A DNA stretch of 64,000 nucleotides. Source: Paenibacillus andongensis. Its GTDB lineage: Bacteria > Bacillota > Bacilli > Paenibacillales > NBRC-103111. Position numbers and translations under genes: made by a program. Location: NCBI RefSeq assembly GCF_025369935.1, contig NZ_CP104467.1, positions 1,991,001-2,055,000 of the forward strand, in the 5' to 3' direction. Shown in pieces: positions 10,600 to 17,980 of this stretch. Numbering within the stretch: position 1 is the stretch's first letter; every line of letters begins with the position of its first letter. The notes beneath the pieces are model-generated. The model worked only from the letters and a program-made list of their open reading frames with translations, did no database searches and had not been told where the DNA came from.

Positions 10600-11688
10600 T
10601 TAACCAATTCTTCTTGCAAAATCTATCATAAAATCAGCCAAAGCCTGACAGGCTTCGAATGGAACGGCATTGTATGCCGAAGCACGCAGACCTCCGACGC
10701 TTCGATGACCGGCCAAACCTTCAAAGCCGTTTGCCTCTGATTCTTCGATAAACTGACGCTCGATTCCTTCATTGGCCAACCGCCAAGTGATATTCATATG
10801 CGAACGATTGTTAACTTCAATGATTCCCTTGTAGAATCCTTCGCTATGATCAATAACATCATAAATTAGGGCGGACTTTATGCGATTAAGCTCTTCTAAT
10901 TGCTCTACGCCGCCTTTATTCACTACCCATTTTAGCACCAAATTCATCATGTAAATGGCGTGAACAGGCGGCGTGTTGAACAGCGACTTGTTTTTGGCGA
11001 ACGTTTCATAGCGCATGATCTCAGGGATCGTCTTGGACGCTTTCTCCAGCCAGTCTTCGCGGATGATGGCAACTGTAACCCCGGCGGGACCGAGATTTTT
11101 CTGAGCGCCAGCATAAATCATGGAAAACTTTTGCAGATCAAGCTTTCTACTTAGTATCTCACTCGTCATATCGGCTACAAGAGGCGTGCTCCCTACTTCC
11201 GGAATTTTGTTGTAACGGGAACCTTCAATCGTGTTGTTCATGGTGATGTGAATGTATGCCGAATCAGGTGCTAGTTGGTCTGCTGATAACTCAGGGATAC
11301 TGCGCCATTGCTGGTCTTTGGAGCTTGCCGCGATATGTGTGAGCCCGACATAAGAAGCTTCATTGTAAGCTTTTTCCGAAAAGCTCCCCGTCAATACATA
11401 ATTGGCCGTTTGATTCATGTTTAAAAAGTTTAACGGAAGTAGAGCGAACTGTGTGCTCGCCCCACCACCCATAAAAAGCACTTCATAACTGCTAGGCAGG
11501 CCGAGCAGATTCAGAAGAAGCTGTTGGGTTTCCTGATTCAGATCTTCAACCGTGCGGCTTCGATGAGACATTTCAAGAAGTGAAATACCCGTCCCTTGAT
11601 AGTCCACAAATTGCTCTTGTGCCTCTTCAAGTACTTCCAAAGGCAGTGCAGCGGGTCCTGGGTTAAAATTGTACCGTCGTTTCGTCAT
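10600..11688 (-). CDS. serC: Phosphoserine aminotransferase
   Basis: A PLP enzyme converting 3-phosphohydroxypyruvate and glutamate to phosphoserine; also used in pyridoxal synthesis. 362 residues, the normal length. It has the N-terminal NFNPGPAALP motif, a PLP lysine in GAQKNLGPAG, and the C-terminal HRSVGGLRASAYNAV segment. GGAGGT lies 9 nt before the ATG. A T-box leader and a strong promoter lie upstream, so expression should respond to uncharged tRNA, expected to be tRNA-Ser. Confidence 0.96.
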   Translation of the reverse strand: MTKRRYNFNPGPAALPLEVLEEAQEQFVDYQGTGISLLEMSHRSRTVEDLNQETQQLLLNLLGLPSSYEVLFMGGGASTQFALLPLNFLNMNQTANYVLTGSFSEKAYNEASYVGLTHIAASSKDQQWRSIPELSADQLAPDSAYIHITMNNTIEGSRYNKIPEVGSTPLVADMTSEILSRKLDLQKFSMIYAGAQKNLGPAGVTVAIIREDWLEKASKTIPEIMRYETFAKNKSLFNTPPVHAIYMMNLVLKWVVNKGGVEQLEELNRIKSALIYDVIDHSEGFYKGIIEVNNRSHMNITWRLANEGIERQFIEESEANGFEGLAGHRSVGGLRASAYNAVPFEACQALADFMIDFARRIG

Positions 11689-11741
11689 TTCTAATTACCT
11701 CCCGTATGAATGTGGTAAAACGGCTGTGGCCCTGAAAATAA

Positions 11742-11958
11742 CAAAAAACGCCCTCATCCGATTGGGACGAGGAGCGTTTGCTCGCGGTGCCACCCAATTT
11801 AAGAAACATTCTGGTGAATGCTTCTCCACTTGGTTCCGCGGTAACGGGCGGTGCCGGTTAACTTAGAATGACTGACTTTGCTGGGCGCAAAGGGTTGTTC
11901 TTGGCGAAAACGCCTCCGAGTTGGAATCTCTTCATAGGCACGATCAGGTATGGATATT
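11742..11958 (-). ncRNA. T-box leader of serC
   Basis: The minus-strand leader contains the conserved T-box core GGGTGGCACCGCG (11783-11795 on the plus strand), preceded by a CCGTTACC...AAGTGG stretch typical of T-box stem III. It is followed by a terminator hairpin at 11743-11779 (ACGC-TCCTC... paired with GAGGGCGT, then TTTTTT). Uncharged tRNA should stabilise the antiterminator and allow serC transcription. I could not assign the specifier codon with certainty; serine is expected from the gene. Confidence 0.9.
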
Positions 11959-11965
11959 GACTAGA

Positions 11966-11994
11966 AGTATAAGCCTATTTGTAGAAAAGGTCAA
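11966..11994 (-). promoter_or_regulatory. Sigma-A promoter for the serC T-box transcript
   Basis: Read on the minus strand: TTGACC (11989-11994), a 17-nt spacer and TATACT (11966-11971). A start near 11958 gives a leader of about 270 nt to the serC ATG. Confidence 0.8.
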
Positions 11995-12114
11995 TCGTTT
12001 TTGGAGAGTTTTGGTGAATGTGACGGATGTAAGCCGTAAGCCGTTTTTCTTATATTTGTATGTTTGGAGTTTGAGCTAGCTTTAACCAGAAGAAGCGACT
12101 GTGGTTGTGGTAAA

Positions 12115-12289
12115 CCTGCAATTGTACATGCTTTTTTTCTTTGAATAGCTCCTATTCGCACATTCCTGCAATTGCGCAGGCTTTTGCTGTCTTTTTTTAA
12201 TTTCAGGATGGAAAAGCTAAAATTCCAGCATAATAGCAGACTTTTCCTCTTTTCAAACGATTTTAGCAAAAATATCTGCACTTTCGCAG
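12115..12289. repeat. Small CCTGC-N6-GCAGG hairpin repeats in a gene-free spacer
   Basis: The 12.0-12.58 kb stretch has no gene I can support. It holds a clear 16-nt hairpin, CCTGCAATTGCGCAGG (12165-12180), a related one CTGC-ACTTTC-GCAG (12276-12289), and a degenerate copy at 12115-12130. The same geometry recurs at 54499-54514 and in the hairpin split by the IS element (54544/55975). Confidence 0.55.
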
Positions 12290-12581
12290 TTATTGTGAGC
12301 CGCTGAATAATCGTTCTCCTCGTACGTTGGTGAAGCCCTAAGGGGATCAACTGCTTAACACTAAAGCCCCATGTACACCAACGAACAGCAAGTAGTCCCT
12401 TACAAAGGAACCTGCAAATACTAATCGTGTAGTTAAAGCCTAATAAATTGAAATAAACAACTTCAACAGCGCTTGGAACCCACATCCCTTCCTATACACG
12501 AAAGAATGGGTTACACCAAGGACCTGAGGCAGAGCTGAGGTTTTTTCTTGTACGAATAACAGATCGTCCACATAGAAAGTG

Positions 12582-12612
12582 AAAAACCGGCGTCGGTGTA
12601 GTACCGACGCCA
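12582..12612 (-). terminator. Terminator of the ugp-type operon
   Basis: Perfect 9-bp stem GGCGTCGGT / ACCGACGCC (12589-12597, 12603-12611) with a 5-nt loop and GGTTTTT on the minus strand, 40 bp after the substrate-binding protein gene. Confidence 0.85.
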
Positions 12613-12650
12613 GTTAGCTCCCTAAGTGCTTTTCAGCTGATTGTTTCCAA

Positions 12651-14042
12651 TTACTTCACTGTCTTATTATAAGTGCCAATTTTCTCCGTAATGCTCTTCG
12701 CAGCAGCATCAAGCGCTTCCTTCGGCGCCTTCTTACCTGTCAAAGCTTCTTCAACCGCTGTTTCTACTAGCTGGCGCGCTTCTGGGAATACACCCATGAC
12801 AGCACCTTGTGTGGCTTTATTAGCTTTTGTATTGTGCAGTTGATCAATTGCGGTTTGGAATTGCGGATATTTGGCAAGGTTATCCTTAACCAGCTGCTCG
12901 TCGTAGGCTTTCTTTGTAATTGGGAAGTAGCCCGTGTTGACGTGCCACCAAGCTTGTGTTTGTGGAGTTGTCAGGAATTTAATGAACTCCCATGCGCCTT
13001 TTTGCTCAGCTTCGGATTTGTTGTTTAAGATGTAGAGACTTGCGCCACCGACAACAACACCGCCATCCTTCGCATCAGCTGGTTTAGGCAGAGTGCTGGT
13101 TCCGACTTGGAATTTACCGTCAGCGCCGCTCACGATCCCGCGTAGTGAAGCTGTGGAATCCAATGTCATAGCGACTTGGCCAGCCAAGAACGCTTTCTTC
13201 GTATCATCCGTCTTGCGTCCAAGGTTAGTAGCTGTTTTGTTGTCGACCATTTGCTTCCACCATGTCAATGTCTTCACGCCTGCTTCACTGCCCACCAAGG
13301 ACTCCGTAGCAGCAGCCGTACGACCGTTACCATTGTTAAGGTATTCAGCACCTTGTCCAGCAAAGAATTGCTCCATGAACCAACCATAGATGGCGAAGGA
13401 AGCGCCTGCTTTACCGTCTTTGCTTAATGCTTGAGAAACCTTGGCGACGTCTTCAAAGGTCGTTGGCGGCTTTTCAGGATCAAGTCCGGCAGCTTTAAAC
13501 ATGTCTTTGTTGTAATAGAGGATCGGATTCGATGTGTTGAAAGGCATGGAATACAGTTTGCCATCGAATTTATAGTAATTCAGAATGTTATCTTCCAGCT
13601 GGGAGAGGTCAAATTTATCAGCGTCGACATACTTTTGTACGGGTGTAATAGCCTTGGAGTCGATCATGAAACGGGAGCCGATTTCGTATACTTGAATAAG
13701 GGAAGGACCGCTTTTGGTATCCATAGAAGCTTTCATTTTATTTAAGCTTTCATCGTAAGTACCTTGAAAAACAGCTTCAACTTGAACATCTTTTTGGGAA
13801 GAGTTGAAGTCAGCAACAAGCTTATCAACGGCTTTGCCAAGCTCACCGCTCATGGAGTGCCACCATATAACTTTAACCGGTTCAGCCGATTTTTTTGTGT
13901 CTGCGGCTGTAGGAGAAGCGGATGATTTAGTATCTGTAGTACTGCCTGATGTCGTTGTTTCAGCTTTGCCGCATGCACTAGTCAATAGCACCATGAGTGC
14001 TGTTAGTGCGATCGCAGAACTTCTCATTTTCAATGTCTTCAT
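12651..14042 (-). CDS. ugpB: Extracellular solute-binding lipoprotein, UgpB-like
   Basis: Substrate-binding protein of a carbohydrate-family (CUT1) ABC importer. 463 residues. The lipoprotein signal peptide ends in LLTSACG with the lipidated Cys at about 24, followed by a Ser/Thr/Ala-rich linker. The family-1 extracellular binding fold follows (VIWWHSMSGELGKAVDKLVADFN, VIQVYE-type strands, GASLYILNNKSEAEQKGAWEFIKFLTTP). The HSMSG segment resembles UgpB, the sn-glycerol-3-phosphate/glycerophosphocholine binder. The ligand is inferred from this and from the divergent glycerophosphodiesterase gene. It is the last gene of the operon and ends at a strong terminator. Confidence 0.8.
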   Translation of the reverse strand: MKTLKMRSSAIALTALMVLLTSACGKAETTTSGSTTDTKSSASPTAADTKKSAEPVKVIWWHSMSGELGKAVDKLVADFNSSQKDVQVEAVFQGTYDESLNKMKASMDTKSGPSLIQVYEIGSRFMIDSKAITPVQKYVDADKFDLSQLEDNILNYYKFDGKLYSMPFNTSNPILYYNKDMFKAAGLDPEKPPTTFEDVAKVSQALSKDGKAGASFAIYGWFMEQFFAGQGAEYLNNGNGRTAAATESLVGSEAGVKTLTWWKQMVDNKTATNLGRKTDDTKKAFLAGQVAMTLDSTASLRGIVSGADGKFQVGTSTLPKPADAKDGGVVVGGASLYILNNKSEAEQKGAWEFIKFLTTPQTQAWWHVNTGYFPITKKAYDEQLVKDNLAKYPQFQTAIDQLHNTKANKATQGAVMGVFPEARQLVETAVEEALTGKKAPKEALDAAAKSITEKIGTYNKTVK

Positions 14043-14130
14043 TGTTTTCGTTTCTCTCCCTTATCATTTCTATAATTTATGGAAATCTGGGTCAGCTTAT
14101 TGCTGAACAGAGCAGCCATCTTGCATGGGA

Positions 14131-14952
14131 TTAGCCTTTCACAGCACCAGCTGTAAGACCTCGAACGAGCTGCTTTAATCCGAGTACTAAAAGCAATAGG
14201 GAAGGCAGCAAGATTATAGTTACTCCTGCTAAGACTAAGTTCCAAACGGTTAATTCTTCGAATTGGAGCATGGCGATGCCAATTTGAACTGTTCGCATGG
14301 CCTCGCTGTTCGTGATGAGTAGCGGCCATAAGTAACTGTTCCACGAGCTAAGGAATGCATAAACGGCAAGTGTAGCAAGTGCTGGGCGACCTAGGGGAAG
14401 CACAATTCGAAAAAAGCAGCGGAAATGTCCGCAGCCATCAATCCGCGCTGCTTCGAACAGCTCTTTAGGCAGCTGTAAGAAAAATTGGCGCAGGAGGAAG
14501 GTGCCAAAAGCAGTCGCTAGGAATGGAACGGTTAAGCCCTGAATGCTATCGAGCCAGTCCCATTTTTTGACCGTCAAATAGTTTGGAATGATGGTGACTT
14601 CCCATGGAATCATCATGGTGGCCATAAATATCGCGAAGATAGCAGCTTTTCCCTTGAATCGAATATTAGCAAAAGCATAAGCGGCCATACTGGATGTAAT
14701 GAGCTGTCCAGCCGTAATGATGATCGAGACGATTAAACTGTTGGCAATAAATTTACCGATAGGAACTAATTTGAAAACAGCAACGATACTGCCGATATAA
14801 AAGCTGCTCGGCCAGAAGCGGGGCGGATAGGCCGATGCTTCCTCAGGTGTCATGAATGCTGCGGTAAACGTATAAAAAATAGGGTACAGCACAAGTGCAG
14901 CTAAAATGATCAGCAGTACATAAACAAAGCTATTTTGTAATCGATGGGTCAT
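14131..14952 (-). CDS. ugpE: ABC transporter permease, UgpE/MalG-like
   Basis: Inner-membrane permease of the same importer. 273 residues with about six transmembrane segments. The cytoplasmic EAA loop that contacts the ATPase is EAARIDGCGHFRCFFRIVLP at about residues 183-202. The start overlaps the end of the upstream permease gene by 4 bp, a normal sign of translational coupling. No ATP-binding gene is present in the operon. Confidence 0.85.
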   Translation of the reverse strand: MTHRLQNSFVYVLLIILAALVLYPIFYTFTAAFMTPEEASAYPPRFWPSSFYIGSIVAVFKLVPIGKFIANSLIVSIIITAGQLITSSMAAYAFANIRFKGKAAIFAIFMATMMIPWEVTIIPNYLTVKKWDWLDSIQGLTVPFLATAFGTFLLRQFFLQLPKELFEAARIDGCGHFRCFFRIVLPLGRPALATLAVYAFLSSWNSYLWPLLITNSEAMRTVQIGIAMLQFEELTVWNLVLAGVTIILLPSLLLLVLGLKQLVRGLTAGAVKG

Positions 14953-15908
14953 TGATAGTGCACATTCCTTTCAAAAACTTTAAATTGCAGGGCGGTGAAA
15001 ATAAGGATGATCGTAAACAAGACAAGGGCTTGAGCACTACCCGTCCCGAATCGGAAGTTGATAAAGGCATCCTGATAAAGGCTGTATACAAGGACATCTG
15101 TGGAATTAACAGGACCGCCTTTGGTCAAAATGTGAATCTGTCCGAAGGACTGAAATGCACCTATGATCGACACAATGGTGACGAAGAACACCGTCGGTGA
15201 TAGCAAGGGGAATATGATTTGGATAAAGGTACGTAAGGGACCTGATCCGTCGATTTTGGCACTATCATAGATCTCTTCTGGAATTCCTTGTAAACCACTT
15301 AAAAGTACAATGTAGTTAAAGCCGAGATTCATCCAAACCGTCATCATAGAAACGGAAAGCAGTGCCCATCTTGGATCTGTTAACCAAGCCACTGGCTCTA
15401 AACCAACAACGCTAAGTAAGTAATTCAACATCCCGACACTCGGGTGAAATAGCATCATCCAAATCACCGCAGAGGTTCCTACGGAAAGAACAACAGGCAG
15501 CGAAAAGATGAATTGGAAGATTCTCATGCCCTTCAAGTGATTATGTGTAAGTGCGGCGAGTAAAAGTGCAAGAACGATGCCGGTTGGCACGGTAAGAAGT
15601 GTGAAAAGACCTGTGACTTCCAAACTTTTATAGAATCGCTCGGAAGTGAAGATAGCAATGAAGTTATCTAAACCAACGTATGAAGCAACTCTGCCTCTCG
15701 GATCAGTCTCATGAAAGCTCAGATAAAAGGTTTGAATCAGGGGGTAAAATAGAAAAATCGCAAACAGCAAGAGCGAAGGCAATAAGAAAACATAACCAAG
15801 CAGCGTTTCGGCCCATTTCTGGTTGATAAGCGCACGGGGAGGTTGCCCCACTTTTGCTGTTGGTTTGGTTGTTGTTGAAAGCGGCAAATCTCTTTCTATC
15901 GTATTCAT
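14949..15908 (-). CDS. ugpA: ABC transporter permease, UgpA/MalF-like
   Basis: Second permease subunit of about 319 residues. It has an N-terminal cytoplasmic tail, six or more membrane segments and an EAA-type loop (IPEEIYDSAKIDGSGPLRTFIQIIFPLL). I choose the ATG at 15908 because AAGGAG lies 6 nt before it; an in-frame GTG five codons earlier sits inside that ribosome binding site. It is the first gene of the operon and is divergent from the glycerophosphodiesterase gene across about 200 bp. The missing ATPase is probably supplied by an MsmX-type shared subunit elsewhere. Confidence 0.85.
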   Translation of the reverse strand: MNTIERDLPLSTTTKPTAKVGQPPRALINQKWAETLLGYVFLLPSLLLFAIFLFYPLIQTFYLSFHETDPRGRVASYVGLDNFIAIFTSERFYKSLEVTGLFTLLTVPTGIVLALLLAALTHNHLKGMRIFQFIFSLPVVLSVGTSAVIWMMLFHPSVGMLNYLLSVVGLEPVAWLTDPRWALLSVSMMTVWMNLGFNYIVLLSGLQGIPEEIYDSAKIDGSGPLRTFIQIIFPLLSPTVFFVTIVSIIGAFQSFGQIHILTKGGPVNSTDVLVYSLYQDAFINFRFGTGSAQALVLFTIILIFTALQFKVFERNVHYQ

Positions 15909-16117
15909 TCGGTGCTCCTTCACGAACGTTATTAGACTAGTGCTTTGTTTTCTAGCTTAACGATGCTTTATTTGACCCGTGTTAAATAGAGAATAATAAT
16001 TTGTGGATTTTTTCCACTCGTTTACTTAACCTTTACGATTGAATAGTGGGCAAGAACGAGTCATTTCATCTATAATTTGAGAATAGTAGAAGCTTACTAA
16101 GTTGGGAGTGTTAAATA

Positions 16118-16849
16118 ATGAACAAAAATAAACCGATCGTAATTGGACATCGCGGAGCGGCTGGGGAAGCGCCGGAAAATACGCTAGCTTCTTTTGCATT
16201 AGCTGTAGAGCAAGGGGCAGAAGGTATCGAATTAGATGTACATATTACGAAAGATGGAGAGATTGTCGTCTGTCATGATGCTACGCTGGACCGAACGACG
16301 AATGGTTCCGGACTTATTTGCGAACACAATTGGAGTGAATTGAGGTCGTTGGATGCTGGGGCTTGGTTTTCAGAGGCGTTCAGGGGGGAACGGTTACCAC
16401 TTCTGCGTGAAGTATTCGATTTATTGCCGCGGGGGTTCTTCATCAATGTGGAAGTGAAGCATGCTTATGAAGGGCGAATGGAGAAGGCGTTGCTAGCATT
16501 TTTGCGTGAAAGTGGCAGATTAGAAGACGTGGTCATCTCATCCTTCGATCATAAGGTGATTCGTCGTATTAAGCAGGCTGAACCTGAGGTGAAGGTAGGG
16601 TTGTTGTACGCTGCAAACCTTATTGATCATTCAGCATATGCTGCGCAAATGGCTGTGGACGTGTTTTCGCTGCATCCTCATCACCATTGCATAGAACAAG
16701 ATGATGTTGCAGCGGCAGTAGCCTCTGGGCTTGCTGTTTATCCTTATACGGTGAATGACTTGGCCGATTATCGTAGAATGATCGCCTCCGGTGTTTCCGG
16801 AATAATTACTGATTACCCAGCTAGGCTTAGGGAGCTATTGAACCTATAG
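16118..16849 (+). CDS. ugpQ: Glycerophosphodiester phosphodiesterase
   Basis: Hydrolyses glycerophosphodiesters to sn-glycerol-3-phosphate and an alcohol. 243 residues without a signal peptide, so cytoplasmic like UgpQ. Active-site motifs are visible: GHRGAAGEAPENT (general base His and the metal-binding ENT), ELDVHITKDGEIVVCHD (acidic metal ligands and catalytic His) and EVKHAYEG. It is divergent from the ugp-type permeases, so imported glycerophosphodiesters would be its substrate. Confidence 0.9.
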   Translation: MNKNKPIVIGHRGAAGEAPENTLASFALAVEQGAEGIELDVHITKDGEIVVCHDATLDRTTNGSGLICEHNWSELRSLDAGAWFSEAFRGERLPLLREVFDLLPRGFFINVEVKHAYEGRMEKALLAFLRESGRLEDVVISSFDHKVIRRIKQAEPEVKVGLLYAANLIDHSAYAAQMAVDVFSLHPHHHCIEQDDVAAAVASGLAVYPYTVNDLADYRRMIASGVSGIITDYPARLRELLNL

Positions 16850-16890
16850 TATGGTAGAATATGGGTATCATAGTTTGGAAGGGGAATCGT

Positions 16891-17274
16891 ATGAGCGAGA
16901 TCAGCTTAACTCAAATTGGGCAAATCTCAGTAAATGCAGTTGACATTCCTAGAGCCGTTGCTTTTTACCGCGACACATTAGGCATGAAGTTTTTGTTTCA
17001 AGCTTCTCAAATGGCTTTTTTTGAATGCAATGGCATTCGATTGATGATTGGCCTACCTGAAAAACCTGAATTTAATCATCCTGGCTCTGTTATTTATTAT
17101 AAGGTTGAGGACATTAAGCAGGTCTATGAGGCTTTTCTCGAACGAGGTGTGTCCTTTATTAGTGAACCGCATGTGGTAGCTAATATGGGCAGCTTCGATA
17201 TTTGGATGGCTTTTTTCCGGGATACAGAGGGAAATACTTTGGCGATTACCAGTGAAGTCCCTACTGGAAATTAA
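16891..17274 (+). CDS. VOC/glyoxalase family protein
   Basis: A 127-residue single-module pair (two beta-alpha-beta-beta-beta units) typical of vicinal oxygen chelate proteins: ISVNAVDIPRAVAFYRDTLGMKF at the N-terminus and FFRDTEGNTLAITSEV at the end. Possible metal ligands are the N-terminal Gln/His positions and the Glu in DTEGN. The substrate is unknown; members include glyoxalases, dioxygenases and resistance proteins. I start at the ATG at 16891, behind AAGGGGA, rather than at 16861. It may be co-transcribed with the GDPD gene 41 bp upstream. Confidence 0.75.
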   Translation: MSEISLTQIGQISVNAVDIPRAVAFYRDTLGMKFLFQASQMAFFECNGIRLMIGLPEKPEFNHPGSVIYYKVEDIKQVYEAFLERGVSFISEPHVVANMGSFDIWMAFFRDTEGNTLAITSEVPTGN

Positions 17275-17283
17275 AATGTTTTT

Positions 17284-17324
17284 AGAGAGAGACTTATGCA
17301 GTTGGATGCATGGGTCTCTTTTTG
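17284..17324 (+). terminator. Terminator after the VOC gene
   Basis: GAGAC / GTCTC outer stem enclosing TATGCA-GTTGGA-TGCATG, followed by TCTTTTTG. Confidence 0.8.
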
Positions 17325-17345
17325 TTGAAATAGTTCATTTTTTTT

Positions 17346-17675
17346 GGAACGTACGTTCGAATTTTAGCGATAGACTCGGAAACCGTGCTTTCGGCTAGAG
17401 GTGGTTAAGCTAAGCACGGAATCTGAGGATAAAGTAAACGGGAGCGGCGGTGAGGTTGGAGGATGTGAGCTGAGAAGCGATATTCGCAACAATTAGAGGA
17501 ACGAGAGGTCGCTATTTTGATGTTTTTGACGAAAACAACCAAGTTGCGGAACGTCAGTTCGCTATTTTACTCAAAACCTTTTCAATCAAGTGGAAAAAGG
17601 GGAAATAGCGGATTGTCGTTCCTCTTCGAGCCGGAAAACGGCTAATTATTCACAAATAGCGAACTGACGTTCCGC
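17346..17675. repeat. GGAACG...CGCTATTT intergenic repeat family, five copies
   Basis: The gene-free 17.33-17.89 kb spacer carries about five copies of a ~22-nt motif of form GGAACGtcAGTTCGCTATTT. Three lie in plus orientation (about 17346, 17497, 17547) and two in inverse (17603-17624 and 17654-17675). A second cluster is at 38743-38920. No ORF runs through them convincingly. Confidence 0.6.
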
Positions 17676-17890
17676 ATAATAAGCAAATAGATCTAAAATA
17701 AACCATCGATCCCTTCAAAGAAAGGAAGTTTGCTTGGAAATAAGCAAATAACGCCTCATCTTCAAGACGTTAGCGTCATAGAAAATAAATCCTCCAAGAG
17801 CGGGTACTACGCAAAGTTAGTACTATCAGATTCCAGGCAAATGCATACAATGGAATTATGATCAGGTATTAAGAGAAGCCCAATAGCTTA

Positions 17891-17973
17891 TGCGTACGAC
17901 CCCAGTTTAGCTAAAGCAAAGCTCAGCCGATGCTTACGAAGATAGCTTTGCTAAAAGCAAAGCTCTTAGGAGG
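17891..17973 (+). promoter_or_regulatory. Double-hairpin leader element directly before the aas ribosome binding site
   Basis: The same order of blocks as the pdhB leader: a TACGA...CCAGTTT start, a first weak hairpin (AGTTTAGCTAAAGC), then CTCAGC, GCTTACGAAG, a strong hairpin AGCTTTGCT-AAA-AGCAAAGCT (17944-17964), then TTAGGAGG. The hairpin arms differ in sequence from the pdhB copy but keep pairing, which suggests the structure is what is conserved. Confidence 0.6.
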
Positions 17974-17980
17974 AGTCCCA

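Noticed and set aside
11991-12485. 164-codon minus-strand ORF in the spacer after the serC promoter
   Set aside because: Overlaps the -35 region of the serC promoter, has no ribosome binding site or recognisable family, and covers hairpin repeats.
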